From positions 1 to 64,000 of the forward strand of contig JAGBHM010000026.1 of the NCBI GenBank assembly GCA_017935505.1: a DNA stretch of 64,000 nucleotides. Reading direction: 5' to 3'. Below are positions 35,668 to 44,842 of this stretch, piece after piece. The position numbers and the translations under genes were made by a program. The DNA comes from Bacteroidales bacterium (GTDB taxonomy: Bacteria; Bacteroidota; Bacteroidia; Bacteroidales; UBA932). The notes under the pieces were generated by a model. It was not told the origin of the DNA. It saw only the letters and a program-made list of their open reading frames with translations, and made no database searches. How positions within the stretch are numbered: position 1 is the stretch's first letter; every line of letters starts with the position of its first letter.

Positions 35668-35705
35668 TTTATACAAAAGTAAACTTTTAGTAACTTTGGT
35701 GCAAA
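35668..35705. promoter_or_regulatory. Overlapping divergent promoters of the Ctp protease and rdgB
   Basis: Plus: TTTA 35668-35671, 19-bp spacer, TAACTTTG 35691-35698 (rdgB). Minus: TTTG 35705-35702, 20-bp spacer, TACTTTTG 35681-35674 (protease). The two promoters interleave, so both cannot be occupied by polymerase at the same time. Confidence 0.65.
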
Positions 35706-35720
35706 GTTTAGATAAAGTTT

Positions 35721-36326
35721 ATGGAGATAATCTTTGCTACGGGCAATGCCCATAAAGTAGCCGAGGCACAAAAGGCTCTCGGCAATACAATAACACTAAT
35801 TATGCCAAAAGAGTTGGGTATTACGGAGGATATTCCGGAAACCGGTGATACTCTGGAGGATAACGCAAAGGAGAAGAGCCTTTATCTTTGGGAAAAACTG
35901 GGCAGACCATGTTTTGCCGATGATACAGGACTCGAGGTTGAGGCACTCGGCGGAGGTCCGGGAGTCTATACGGCAAGATATGCTGGTGAGAGCAAAGATC
36001 CGTCGGCAAATATGGACAAGCTTCTGGCTGTGCTGGATGAGATGGAGAGGAATGGGGAAGAGGTGCATGGCAGGAGAGCCAGGTTCAGGACCGTTGTAGC
36101 ATATACAGATGCTGAGGGGGCTGTGCATACATTGGAGGGTATCCTGAATGGTGTTATAGCCAAAGAGAAGAGCGGTTCTGAGGGTTTTGGGTATGATCCT
36201 GTATTTGTCCCCGACGGTTATGAAGGAAAGACTCTGGCCGAAATATCAATGGAGGAGAAGAATGCAATCTCACATAGAGGGAAGGCTATGAGGGCATTGA
36301 AGGAGTTTTTGGCAGATGCTGTCTAA
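35721..36326 (+). CDS. rdgB: XTP/dITP diphosphatase (RdgB/HAM1 family)
   Basis: House-cleaning nucleotide hydrolase that removes dITP/XTP, cytoplasmic, 201 aa. Signature pieces: FATGNAHKVAEAQ (4-16), ADDTGLEVEALGGGPGVYTARYAG (about 71-94, with metal and substrate residues), GFGYDPVFVPDG, and SHRGKAM near the end. The last 11 bases overlap recO, indicating translational coupling. Confidence 0.95.
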   Translation: MEIIFATGNAHKVAEAQKALGNTITLIMPKELGITEDIPETGDTLEDNAKEKSLYLWEKLGRPCFADDTGLEVEALGGGPGVYTARYAGESKDPSANMDKLLAVLDEMERNGEEVHGRRARFRTVVAYTDAEGAVHTLEGILNGVIAKEKSGSEGFGYDPVFVPDGYEGKTLAEISMEEKNAISHRGKAMRALKEFLADAV

Positions 36327-37068
36327 GAGTCAGATAATAGTGCTCCATACCATAAAGCATGGAGACAACGGTCTTGTGCTGCAGTGTTACTCAAATACAA
36401 GCGGCAGGACTGCACTATATATGAAAGTCTCATCAAAGAATAAACTTGTTATATCCAATTTGCATAGATTGAGTATTTTAGATGTTGTAACTTATAATAG
36501 AGGTTCATCTATGCCAATTGTGAAGGAGATGGAACCTCTGGTAAGGCTCGATTCTGTCAGGACAAACATATATAAAAATACAATTGCCATATTCTTGAGT
36601 GAACTGCTTGTAAGGTGTATCAAGGAGAGTGAGGCCAACCTGCAGCTGTACCAGTTTCTGACCTCTTCAATCAGTATATTGGAGCATATGCAGGAGGGAG
36701 TTTCCAATTTCCATATTCACTTTATGGTGCACTTAAGCAAGATGCTCGGCTTTATGCCTATGGACAACTATTCTGCCTCTGAACCGTTATTCAATATATC
36801 TTCGGCCAGATTTTGTGAAGGGGAGGTCTTCTTTGACGGGCAATATTGCAGGGTGAAGGAGAGTGCTGCAAACTGCTGTTTTTCAAAGTCGGAATCGGAG
36901 TTGCTCCATCTGGTCATGAATACACCTGCAATACGCTGCTGTGACATCAAATGCAATGGAGAGTTGAGATTTTCCTTTTCAAACCAGATGATAAGATATT
37001 TGTCACACCATTTGGGCATGAATTTGGAAATGAAATCGCATGATGTACTGCATGAGGTTTTCAATTGA
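36316..37068 (+). CDS. recO: DNA repair protein RecO
   Basis: Recombination mediator that helps load RecA, 250 aa. The N-terminal OB fold reads QIIVLHTIKHGDNGLVLQCYS and GRTALYMKVSS; the helical C-terminal domain has FHIHFMVHLSKMLGFMP, typical of Bacteroidota RecO. Recognised by length, N-terminal pattern and position after rdgB. Start ATG 36316 lies inside the rdgB end. Confidence 0.88.
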   Translation: MLSKSQIIVLHTIKHGDNGLVLQCYSNTSGRTALYMKVSSKNKLVISNLHRLSILDVVTYNRGSSMPIVKEMEPLVRLDSVRTNIYKNTIAIFLSELLVRCIKESEANLQLYQFLTSSISILEHMQEGVSNFHIHFMVHLSKMLGFMPMDNYSASEPLFNISSARFCEGEVFFDGQYCRVKESAANCCFSKSESELLHLVMNTPAIRCCDIKCNGELRFSFSNQMIRYLSHHLGMNLEMKSHDVLHEVFN

Positions 37069-37091
37069 TATCCATAATTAAATATATTGAC

Positions 37092-38657
37092 ATGTCTTTG
37101 ATAAATAACATATATCTCAAAGCCTCCAGAGGTTTTATAAAGGAGATTGAGATTTCCCAAAGCGCCCCCTGTGATTATCAGAGAGAGTGGTTTTTCAAAC
37201 TTCTGGATGCGGGAAGCAGCACTTCTTTTGGAGAGGAGCACTGTTTCAACAGATTCAATTTCAGTAATAAGAGAGAGTATTCCAAAAAACTTGAATATTT
37301 CCAGAATAATGTTCCGATAAGGGATTATGATGCATTTGTGCCATATATCGAGAGGTTGAGGAGAGGCGAAAATTATGTATTGTGGAACCAGAAGGTCAAA
37401 TGGTTTGCAAAATCAAGCGGAACAAGCTCCGACAGAAGCAAGTTTATACCAATTACGCCTGACTCTTTGAAAATAACCCACTACGGCGGTTTCAGAAGAA
37501 TGCTGTCGTGGTATGTGGCCAACAATCCGGACAGCCGTATATTTCATGGAAAGGCGCTTACTCTGGGGGGAAGTGTGCAGATTGATGAAAAGGGCAATGG
37601 AGAGTGCTATTATGGAGACCTGTCGGCAATATTGCTAAAAAATTCTCCATCATTGGTTGAAGTGGTGAGGACTCCCAAGAGAGAGACAGCCATGATTGCC
37701 GATTTCAACAAAAAGGTGGAGGCGATCTGTAAAGAGTGTGTAAATCAAGATGTTACAAATATAAGTGGTGTGCCGAGCTGGAACCTGATTCTGCTCAATA
37801 AGATTCTTGAATATTCCGGTAAAGAGAATATACTTCAGGTGTGGCCACATATGGAGCTGTTTATGCACGGTGGAATTGGTTTTGGCCCATACAGAGATAT
37901 CTATAAGTCAATTATCCCAACAGATGGAATGCATTATCTCGAGAACTACAACGCCTCTGAGGGCTACTTTGCATTTCAGGATGATCTGTCGGTTGATTCA
38001 ATGCTGCTTACTGTAAATAACGGCATCTTCTACGAATTCATACCTATGGATATTTTTGATGATGTCATTTCCGGAAAGCAGAAACGGATTCCAACGCTGG
38101 AAGATGTTGAGGTTGGGGTTGATTATGCGGTTGTCATAACAACCTGTGGCGGTTTGTGGAGGTATCTGATAGGTGATTGTGTGAGATTTACATCGTTGTT
38201 CCCTCACAGGATACAGATAACTGGACGTACACAGCTCTGCATCAATGCTTTTGGTGAGGAGCTCATGATTTCTAATGCAGAGAAGGCTCTTGTGGATGCA
38301 TGCAGAGAGTGCAAATGCAGTGTGTCGGAATTTACTGTGGCACCTGTATTTATGGATTCTGTGGATTCAAAAGGGTATCACAAATGGGCAGTGGAGTTTT
38401 CCAATTTGCCAGACAGTATTGACCACTTTGCCATGACGCTCGATGCAGCCTTGGGCAGGTATAATTCTGATTATGCGGCAAAACGATCCGGTGATGCCAC
38501 TATGGTGAGGCTGGAGATAGCCTCCCTAAAACCAGGCACCTTCATGAAATGGATGGAAAAGCGCAACAAGGTGGGCGGCCAGAACAAAGTTCCGAGATTG
38601 TATGGAGATTTGAGATTCGTGGAGGAGCTGGTACAACTCTCTACAGAAGAGAGATGA
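37092..38657 (+). CDS. GH3 family acyl-adenylating amido synthetase-like protein
   Basis: A 521-aa member of the GH3 (auxin-responsive) family. ATP/AMP-binding motifs are intact: SSGTSSDRSK (108-117), YNASEGYFAF (motif II) and WRYLIGDCVRF (motif III). The ATG at 37092 is chosen over a TTG that overlaps the recO stop. Plant GH3 enzymes conjugate amino acids to acyl acids through an acyl-adenylate; bacterial homologues are widespread in Bacteroidota, with substrates largely unknown. It follows recO by 23 bp and overlaps the convergent regulator gene by 17 bp. Confidence 0.85.
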   Translation: MSLINNIYLKASRGFIKEIEISQSAPCDYQREWFFKLLDAGSSTSFGEEHCFNRFNFSNKREYSKKLEYFQNNVPIRDYDAFVPYIERLRRGENYVLWNQKVKWFAKSSGTSSDRSKFIPITPDSLKITHYGGFRRMLSWYVANNPDSRIFHGKALTLGGSVQIDEKGNGECYYGDLSAILLKNSPSLVEVVRTPKRETAMIADFNKKVEAICKECVNQDVTNISGVPSWNLILLNKILEYSGKENILQVWPHMELFMHGGIGFGPYRDIYKSIIPTDGMHYLENYNASEGYFAFQDDLSVDSMLLTVNNGIFYEFIPMDIFDDVISGKQKRIPTLEDVEVGVDYAVVITTCGGLWRYLIGDCVRFTSLFPHRIQITGRTQLCINAFGEELMISNAEKALVDACRECKCSVSEFTVAPVFMDSVDSKGYHKWAVEFSNLPDSIDHFAMTLDAALGRYNSDYAAKRSGDATMVRLEIASLKPGTFMKWMEKRNKVGGQNKVPRLYGDLRFVEELVQLSTEER

Positions 38658-40350
38658 TGTGCTCCTTAATCTGATCCGGCATATCGGCCTCGGTGATTTT
38701 TGATTTGATTTTCACTTTGCTTGCTCTGACACTCGATTGGGAGACATTGAGTATTCCTGCGATATATTTTGTGTTGTATTTCTGGTCAAGCAGCAGAGTA
38801 ATCATCTTTTCCTGGTTGCTCAGACTGTCGAGGTGCTCCAGGATAGGGTAATTCTCTGCAAACGATTTCTGGTTTACAAGTTCGAGCAGACGCTTGCGCA
38901 TCTCTGCCTTTATTGTACCTATCTCATCCTGGAAAGAGTCATAGAGGTGCGGGTCTGATGAGAATATCTTTGAGGAGATGTCATTTACCTTGTCAATGAA
39001 TTTGGGGAGTATTCCAAAAGATATTGAGACCACATCCATCAATGTCTTCGACTGTTTCAGGTCTTTCTCCAGAGCTTTGTGTTGCAGGGCGATGTTCTCC
39101 TTTATCTTTTTGTCGATTCTTGTCTTGTAGAGCAGAAGGCCTATGCAGAGCAGTGCCAGAAGCAGTATTGTCAATATGTAAAGGGTTGTGATTTTCAAAT
39201 CTGCCTTCTGTTGCCTGATATTGTCGATTACCTGTATTTGGCGATAGTTGTTTTCAATGGTTGAGGCGAGATTCCTGTATATTGTAATGCTGTGCTCGAC
39301 AGATTTTTCAAATGCTCTGTTGTATACATCCGAGGCGAGCTCGTATTCTCCCATATTATAATAGGCATCACCCAAATTTTTGATGTATATATGCATTCTG
39401 GGGTATTTCGGCCTGCTCTCAACCACAGATCTGAGCGCAATTTTCGCATAATGCAGTGCGCTGTCGGCCTGTCTGAGCAGTGAGTGATATTTTGAAATGG
39501 TGAATGCTGCATGGGCAAGGTCCATCCCTTTGGGCTTGCTCTCAAGTGGCACACTATTTCTCAACCCGGCAAATTTGGCGGCACTGCCATAATCCTCTTT
39601 TATTGCAGAGTGGGTAGCGCGCAAATTGTAATAGTTGTACCGGAGTTTATGGCTGGTCAGATGATTCTCCTTTATTGAGAGGATAAGGCTGTCGGCCACA
39701 TCAATGTTTTGGCCCGATATGGTGTATGATGTGGCAATTTTTATCTTAAGATTTGTAGCAAGGATGGTGTCATTCAGCAGGAAGAGCTCTTTGAGGGCCT
39801 TGTTGTAGTATCTGATTGAGGAGCGGTTTCCTGCAAAATTTGTAAAATAGCCAAGATTTATATATACCTGAGCCAGATAATGGTTATGCTCCCCCAATCT
39901 TTCAAATATGGTCTGAGCCTCCTTGAGCAGCGGATATACCAGAGAGTCCTTGTGGTTTTTATAATACTTTGTGATGGCTAGGATAACGCATGATTTTGCA
40001 TAGTTCGAGATACTGGTGCTGTCCGGTTTCTGATTCTGCTCCTCCTTATAAAACTGATATGACGACAATATTGCAGCATTTGAACCTATTTTTCGGTTGC
40101 TTTTCAACAGGGCTGCCGAATATATCAGATTGTAGTAGGCCGATTGCTTTTTTGTCTTTAGCACGGAGTATGGATCCGGATTGAGAGTATCGAGTATGCT
40201 GCTGCAGTTGCTGTTGTTGTCTACAAGTGAGTCAAGATGTGCAAGATATATATCAGTTGCCAGGTCTGCATCATTGCTGCATGCACATACAGCCATCAGT
40301 GACAGTAGCGCAGCCATCAGCAAATTGGTGAATCGTATATGGAGTCTCAT
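38641..40350 (-). CDS. Membrane-tethered TPR regulator with C-terminal LuxR-like HTH
   Basis: A 569-aa protein. A lipobox-like or signal segment (residues 8-24, AVCACSND) is followed by TPR repeats to about 365 (QVYINLGYF, YYNKALKEL, NLGDAYYNMGEYELASDVYNRAFE). A single TM helix lies at about 388-410 (LYILTILLLALLCIGLLLY), then a coiled coil, and a C-terminal HTH (LSNQEKMITLLLDQKYNTKYIAGILNVSQSSVRASKVKIKSKI, given here in part). The layout of an outside sensor, a TM helix and an inside DNA-binding domain is a common Bacteroidota regulator type. Targets are unknown; the nearest genes are the convergent GH3 gene and the candidate sRNA upstream. Own promoter box at 40364-40371. Confidence 0.8.
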   Translation of the reverse strand: MRLHIRFTNLLMAALLSLMAVCACSNDADLATDIYLAHLDSLVDNNSNCSSILDTLNPDPYSVLKTKKQSAYYNLIYSAALLKSNRKIGSNAAILSSYQFYKEEQNQKPDSTSISNYAKSCVILAITKYYKNHKDSLVYPLLKEAQTIFERLGEHNHYLAQVYINLGYFTNFAGNRSSIRYYNKALKELFLLNDTILATNLKIKIATSYTISGQNIDVADSLILSIKENHLTSHKLRYNYYNLRATHSAIKEDYGSAAKFAGLRNSVPLESKPKGMDLAHAAFTISKYHSLLRQADSALHYAKIALRSVVESRPKYPRMHIYIKNLGDAYYNMGEYELASDVYNRAFEKSVEHSITIYRNLASTIENNYRQIQVIDNIRQQKADLKITTLYILTILLLALLCIGLLLYKTRIDKKIKENIALQHKALEKDLKQSKTLMDVVSISFGILPKFIDKVNDISSKIFSSDPHLYDSFQDEIGTIKAEMRKRLLELVNQKSFAENYPILEHLDSLSNQEKMITLLLDQKYNTKYIAGILNVSQSSVRASKVKIKSKITEADMPDQIKEHIISLL

Positions 40351-40363
40351 CTGAGATTTTTCC

Positions 40364-40371
40364 CAAAGTTA
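40364..40371 (-). promoter_or_regulatory. Putative -7 box of the TPR-HTH regulator
   Basis: TAACTTTG on the minus strand, 13 bp before the start codon, giving a very short leader. The T-run of the sRNA terminator lies in the -33 area. Confidence 0.5.
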
Positions 40372-40385
40372 ATGATATGTGCAAA

Positions 40386-40461
40386 ATAAAAAAAGGGCCG
40401 AAGCCCTTTTTACATAAAACTAACCTTACTTGATTAATAATTTATCTTTAAAATGTAAAGT
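40386..40461 (-). ncRNA. Candidate small RNA, about 75 nt
   Basis: In the gap between the DUF2723 gene and the regulator there is a full transcription unit on the minus strand. A -7 box TAACTTTG lies at 40466-40473 (positions 40473 down to 40466), and about 50 nt of AT-rich RNA is followed by an intrinsic terminator. The terminator stem AAAAAGGGC/GCCCTTTTT (40390-40398, 40403-40411) is closed by TTCG on this strand, the stable cUUCGg loop, and followed by T. No credible ORF lies within. No good TTTG was found at -33. The unit is separate from DUF2723, which has its own terminator. Confidence 0.45.
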
Positions 40462-40521
40462 GAGACAAAGTTAGGAAATAGGGCCTTAAAATGGATGTGA
40501 TGGGGTCTTCTGAGAAGAAAG

Positions 40522-40562
40522 TAGCGCTTATTTGCAGCGTAAACATCTGTAAATAAGCGCTA
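40522..40562 (-). terminator. Long hairpin terminator of the DUF2723 gene
   Basis: 16-bp arms with one mismatch (5' arm 40522-40537, 3' arm 40547-40562; TAGCGCTTATTT and AAATAAGCGCTA parts) and a 9-base loop. It lies 23 bp past the stop codon, followed by ACTTTCTTC on the minus strand. Confidence 0.6.
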
Positions 40563-40584
40563 TTTAAAACGAATGTAGCGGTTG

Positions 40585-43500
40585 TTATTCTCCTTGTAGA
40601 GGCTCGAGATAGTAGTTTATGAGCTCTCCTATCTCATTTGATTTCTCGATGTCGTTGTTGTTTTTGAAGACATCCTGCAATACAAGCAGATAGGTAAACG
40701 CCTGGTTGAGTCCTTCGTAAGAGAGCAGAGAACCGCGGTATGGTTTTGCGTAGAGGACGATGGCCTCAACTGTCTCCTTGGCAAACTCGTCGGCAAGCTT
40801 ATAAGCCTTCTCCTTCTCGCCCATGGCAGAATATAGGCTTATTGCATCCAATATTGCCCTGTCATTCAAACCGGATATGATGGCTGTATTCAAAGGCAGT
40901 GTAGCTGATGGAATCTGCTCCTGCATTCTGTCGAGCACCTCAATGGCCTTCTCTTTCTGCCCCTCACGGTAGAGGATCTTTGCAGTCTGGGCCATGATGT
41001 CGCGAGGAGAGATCAGACAGTTGAATGTCATGATGTGCTGATAATCCATGTTGAGGGTAGTATCCCTGAAGTTGTCCCATTTATACAGATTCATAACTCT
41101 GTTGTACATCTGGTCACCGCTTGCAGTCTGCTCCAAAGAGCCGGAGTCTGTACCTGTAGCGCTCTTGATAGGAACCAGTTTGTATGCAAAACCTTCATAC
41201 TGCAGATAATCCTTGATGCCTATGTTGAGGTCACCACCCTTCTGCAGGAAGTATATAGGTCTGTCCCATTTGTAGTTCGACAACATATCAAGCATAGTGA
41301 GTTCAACTTTGTCGAGGGAATTCTTGCCCTCAGGAATAACCAGCTCAATGGTGTCTGCAATTTTGTCGAAATCTTTCTCCTCAACAATCTTGTACTTTTT
41401 AACATTCTCCTTATCTACAGGAACGAGCAGTCTCTTTGCTGAGATATAGTTGTGGTTCTTGCCGTCCGACAATTGGATTGTTATCGAAGGATTTTTGAAA
41501 ATATCCATGACATCCTTCAACAGCATAGGCCTGTTGAACCTTTCATATATCTGTACAAAATCGTTTGTGCCGTAGAAATACTGTTTTTTATCGAGTGTAA
41601 ACGGTACAGGATCTGAATCGTACATTTTGCACTTCATCTGATCGATATACCAGTCCATTCCAAGGAGTGAGGTGTTCATTATGCGGACATCGTTGCGCAC
41701 ACCTTCAACCTCCTGGCTATACCATAATGGGAATGTGTCGTTGTCTCCATGTGTTACCAGAAGAGCATTTTCGCCCAATGGCTGAAGATAGTTGTAGGCC
41801 ATGTCCCTCACAAAATATCTTCCGCTCCTGTCGTGGTCATCCCAAGTCTGGGAAACCATCTGCAACGGTACGAGTACCGCAATAACAGAGGCAATTGACG
41901 CAGAGGCAACAGGTGATTTCACAGCCTTTTTAAGAAGGTCGGCCAACCACATTACAGCGAGTCCTATCCATATTGCAAATGTGTAGAATGAGCCGGCATA
42001 GGCATAATCCCTCTCCCTTGGCTGCATTGGCGGTTGGTTGAGGTATACAACAATTGCGATACCTGTGAGGATAAAGAGCAGCATTGTCACAACCCAATTT
42101 CTCTTGTCTCTCTGGAGCTGGTAGAAGAGACCTATCAGACCGAGAATGAGAGGAAGGAAATAGAAATGGTTCTTGGCCTTGCTGTTTACGATATAGTCAG
42201 GACCTTCACTCTGGTCGCCAAGCCTCATCTCATCGAGGAATTTGATACCGCTCTCCCAGTTGCCCTTGAACAGGTCTCCCGGAAGTGTTGCATGGATATC
42301 GTTCTGACGTCCCACAAAGTTCCACATGAAATATCTCAGATACATAAAATCAACCTGATAATCAAAGAAGTATCTCAAGTTTGCGCCAAATGTAGGCTTT
42401 TTGTATTTTGCTCCAGGAATACTTCTTCCCTTACCATCTGTATACATTTCATAAAAAGGAACATACTGGTCACCTCCACCGGCACTCCACATTCTCGGGA
42501 AGAGCATTTTGGAATCGGAGGTGTATACAGGCTGGGCTGGAGAGTCAACCTTCACATATTTGCCATTATATACATTATAATATTGTGGGACTTTGATGTC
42601 ATCCAGAACACTGGCAAAGGTCTCTCCATAAATGAGAGGGTTGCTACCATACTGTTCTCGTCCGATATATCTGACAAGTGTGAATGGGTTGTCGGGCTGA
42701 TACTCATTTGTAGGGGTATTTGCCGAAGAGCGGATCACTACAACAGCAAATGATGTGTAACCTATTATTATAACTGTTACACAGAGCAATATTGTGTTGA
42801 GCAGTACCCGGTTTCTGCTGTAGGTGTAATATATTCCCCAGAAACATGCTGCAAGCAGTGCCAGAATGAAGAGTGAGGCTCCGATATTGTAGTGCAGCCC
42901 AAGCACATTTACAAAGAAGAGGTCGATATAGGCCGCAATTTTAGGCAGGTAAGGAATTATGCCATACAATATTGTTGCAAGTATCACACCTGAAATTGCA
43001 AGTACCCAGAATGTCCGTTTTGTTGTAACCTCATACTTTTTATAATAATATATGAACACCAGTGCCGGAATGGTTAGAAGGTTCAGAAGGTGTACACCTA
43101 TGGATATACCCATGAGGAATGCTATGAGTATTATCCAACGGTTGGCAAAAGGCTTGTCAGCCTCCTCCTCCCATTTGAGCATGGCCCAGAAGACCACTGC
43201 CGTAAAGAGTGAAGACATGGCATAAACCTCGCCTTCAACTGCCGAGAACCAGAAAGTATCTGACCAGCAATAAGCAAGGGCACCCACAACGCCCGCGCCA
43301 TAAACAGCAATGCTGTTTGCCCAATCAAGCGGCCTTGATGATTTTTCAACTATTCTTCTGCCCAGATGCACAATTGTCAGGTAGAGGAAGAAGATTGTAA
43401 AAGCAGAGCACATTGCGCTCATGGCATTTACGAGCATTGCTGCATGCTCATTGTCTCCAAATAGTGTGAAAAAACGGGCAATAAGCTGGAATACAGGGTT

Positions 43501-43665
43501 TCCAGGAGGGTGACCCACTTCAAGTTTATATGATGAGGCAATAAACTCTCCGCAGTCCCAGAAACTTGCTGTCGGTTCAATTGTGGAGAGGTAAGTGAAA
43601 GAGGCTATAAACAGTACAACAAGTGCAATTATGTTGTTTATTCTGTTAAACTTTTTTAACTCCAT
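40585..43665 (-). CDS. DUF2723 family polytopic membrane protein (GT-C-like)
   Basis: A 1026-aa inner-membrane protein. The N-terminus NRINNIIALVVLFIASFTYLS then TASFWDCGEFIASSYKLEVGHPPGNPVFQL (residues about 30-60, key D and E in WDCGEF) is the DUF2723 signature. This fold is related to GT-C glycosyltransferases such as protein O-mannosyltransferases. About 12 TM helices lie in residues 10-340 and 510-640; the rest is a soluble outer part with helical repeats near the C-terminus. A role in protein or lipid glycosylation is a family-level guess. Own promoter box TATATTTG at 43702-43709 (minus). Confidence 0.85.
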   Translation of the reverse strand: MELKKFNRINNIIALVVLFIASFTYLSTIEPTASFWDCGEFIASSYKLEVGHPPGNPVFQLIARFFTLFGDNEHAAMLVNAMSAMCSAFTIFFLYLTIVHLGRRIVEKSSRPLDWANSIAVYGAGVVGALAYCWSDTFWFSAVEGEVYAMSSLFTAVVFWAMLKWEEEADKPFANRWIILIAFLMGISIGVHLLNLLTIPALVFIYYYKKYEVTTKRTFWVLAISGVILATILYGIIPYLPKIAAYIDLFFVNVLGLHYNIGASLFILALLAACFWGIYYTYSRNRVLLNTILLCVTVIIIGYTSFAVVVIRSSANTPTNEYQPDNPFTLVRYIGREQYGSNPLIYGETFASVLDDIKVPQYYNVYNGKYVKVDSPAQPVYTSDSKMLFPRMWSAGGGDQYVPFYEMYTDGKGRSIPGAKYKKPTFGANLRYFFDYQVDFMYLRYFMWNFVGRQNDIHATLPGDLFKGNWESGIKFLDEMRLGDQSEGPDYIVNSKAKNHFYFLPLILGLIGLFYQLQRDKRNWVVTMLLFILTGIAIVVYLNQPPMQPRERDYAYAGSFYTFAIWIGLAVMWLADLLKKAVKSPVASASIASVIAVLVPLQMVSQTWDDHDRSGRYFVRDMAYNYLQPLGENALLVTHGDNDTFPLWYSQEVEGVRNDVRIMNTSLLGMDWYIDQMKCKMYDSDPVPFTLDKKQYFYGTNDFVQIYERFNRPMLLKDVMDIFKNPSITIQLSDGKNHNYISAKRLLVPVDKENVKKYKIVEEKDFDKIADTIELVIPEGKNSLDKVELTMLDMLSNYKWDRPIYFLQKGGDLNIGIKDYLQYEGFAYKLVPIKSATGTDSGSLEQTASGDQMYNRVMNLYKWDNFRDTTLNMDYQHIMTFNCLISPRDIMAQTAKILYREGQKEKAIEVLDRMQEQIPSATLPLNTAIISGLNDRAILDAISLYSAMGEKEKAYKLADEFAKETVEAIVLYAKPYRGSLLSYEGLNQAFTYLLVLQDVFKNNNDIEKSNEIGELINYYLEPLQGE

Positions 43666-43701
43666 ATGATTTGTATAGATGCTTTATCTGTAATTAAACG
43701 A

Positions 43702-43736
43702 CAAATATAACATTTTAAATTTTATAACTACCTTTG
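43702..43736. promoter_or_regulatory. Divergent promoters of DUF2723 (-) and SUI1 operon (+)
   Basis: Minus-strand TATATTTG at 43702-43709; plus-strand TACCTTTG at 43729-43736, 24 bp before the SUI1 start. The -33 zone of each falls on the other's box. Confidence 0.55.
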
Positions 43737-43760
43737 CAGCAAAATTCATGCTAATTATAT

Positions 43761-44108
43761 ATGGCGGAAAACGATTGGAAAAGCAGACTGGGGGTGGTTT
43801 ATTCAACTAATCCCAATTTTAATTACACAAGTGAGGAGGATGAGCCTGAAGCTGAATTGCTGCCTCCTGAAAAACAGAAACTTGTTGTAAGAATAGACCG
43901 CCGCAATAGGGGTGGCAAGCAGGTTACGGTTGTAGAAGGTTTTGTAGGGCCTTCGGATGATTTGGAAGATCTTGGCAAAAAACTTAAATCAAAATGTGGC
44001 ACAGGTGGCTCTGCCAAGGATGGTGTGATTCTCATTCAGGGCGACATGAGGGATAAGGTTGTGGCAATACTCACATCAATGGGCTACAAGGCCAAACGTG
44101 GCAACTGA
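43761..44108 (+). CDS. SUI1/eIF1-family translation factor
   Basis: A 115-aa bacterial relative of eukaryotic eIF1 (YciH type). The SUI1 core reads VRIDRRNRGGKQVTVVEGF (about 44-62), then LKSKCGTGGSAKDGVILIQGD with the conserved GTGG, and GYKAKRGN at the end. YciH is thought to affect start-site fidelity. It is the first gene of a tight operon with the DUF4271 gene (1-bp gap) and hemD. Confidence 0.9.
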   Translation: MAENDWKSRLGVVYSTNPNFNYTSEEDEPEAELLPPEKQKLVVRIDRRNRGGKQVTVVEGFVGPSDDLEDLGKKLKSKCGTGGSAKDGVILIQGDMRDKVVAILTSMGYKAKRGN

Positions 44109-44109
44109 T

Positions 44110-44841
44110 ATGCCTGTCTCTCTGTCTGAGGTTGTTGAGAGGATATGGCCCGAGAGCTATATCGCACTGGGAGGAGCTGCTTCCGGTGTTGGCGGTTCTG
44201 TACTCTCTTTTGCAGATACAGTGGCAAATATGGTGGTGGTTGTAGCAATAATTGCCTTCTTTCTTCTTGCATTTGTGCGTATTGCCGGAGGATTGCAGTG
44301 TGCCCTTATGGGCCTGTTCAATTATAAGAATCTTCTGAAGATAGAGGTGGAGGCAAATCTGTACAATAACAGGAACACATCGCTGCTCTTCCTTACAGTG
44401 GTTTTTGCATTCCTCTTTGCCAATATAAATTTTGAGTACAATCTGGTTGGTGATAACCTTCCGGTGAGGATGACATTCATCTACACACTGCTGCTCTTTG
44501 CCTCCTATTTTCTCTTTAGATATGTGGTCTGCTTCCTTCTCAATTGGGTGAATGGGCGTACCTTCTTCAAATATCTTGCAAGGGTATATTATACGCATGC
44601 GATATTGGGAATGCTGCTGATAACAGTTGGATTTGTCCTCTATATGATTTTCCCCGAAATAGGTGCTGATATCCTCAAATATTATAGTGTGACAGCACTA
44701 GCTGCAGTTCTGCTAATCTATTTTGTAAGAGGCAATCAGATAATAATTTCAAATGGATTTTCACAATTTTTCTGGATTTTGTATCTTTGCACCCTTGAAA
44801 TTTTGCCCTTGGTTGTTTTAGGGCACGTAATACTCTCATAG
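44110..44841 (+). CDS. DUF4271 membrane protein
   Basis: A 243-aa membrane protein with about seven TM helices: one near residues 40-60 (VVVVAIIAFFLLAFVRI) and others from about 100 to the C-terminus. The start ATG at 44110 lies just after the SUI1 stop. DUF4271 genes lie next to hemD in many Bacteroidota; the function is unknown. One base separates it from hemD. Confidence 0.75.
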   Translation: MPVSLSEVVERIWPESYIALGGAASGVGGSVLSFADTVANMVVVVAIIAFFLLAFVRIAGGLQCALMGLFNYKNLLKIEVEANLYNNRNTSLLFLTVVFAFLFANINFEYNLVGDNLPVRMTFIYTLLLFASYFLFRYVVCFLLNWVNGRTFFKYLARVYYTHAILGMLLITVGFVLYMIFPEIGADILKYYSVTALAAVLLIYFVRGNQIIISNGFSQFFWILYLCTLEILPLVVLGHVILS

Positions 44842-44842
44842 A

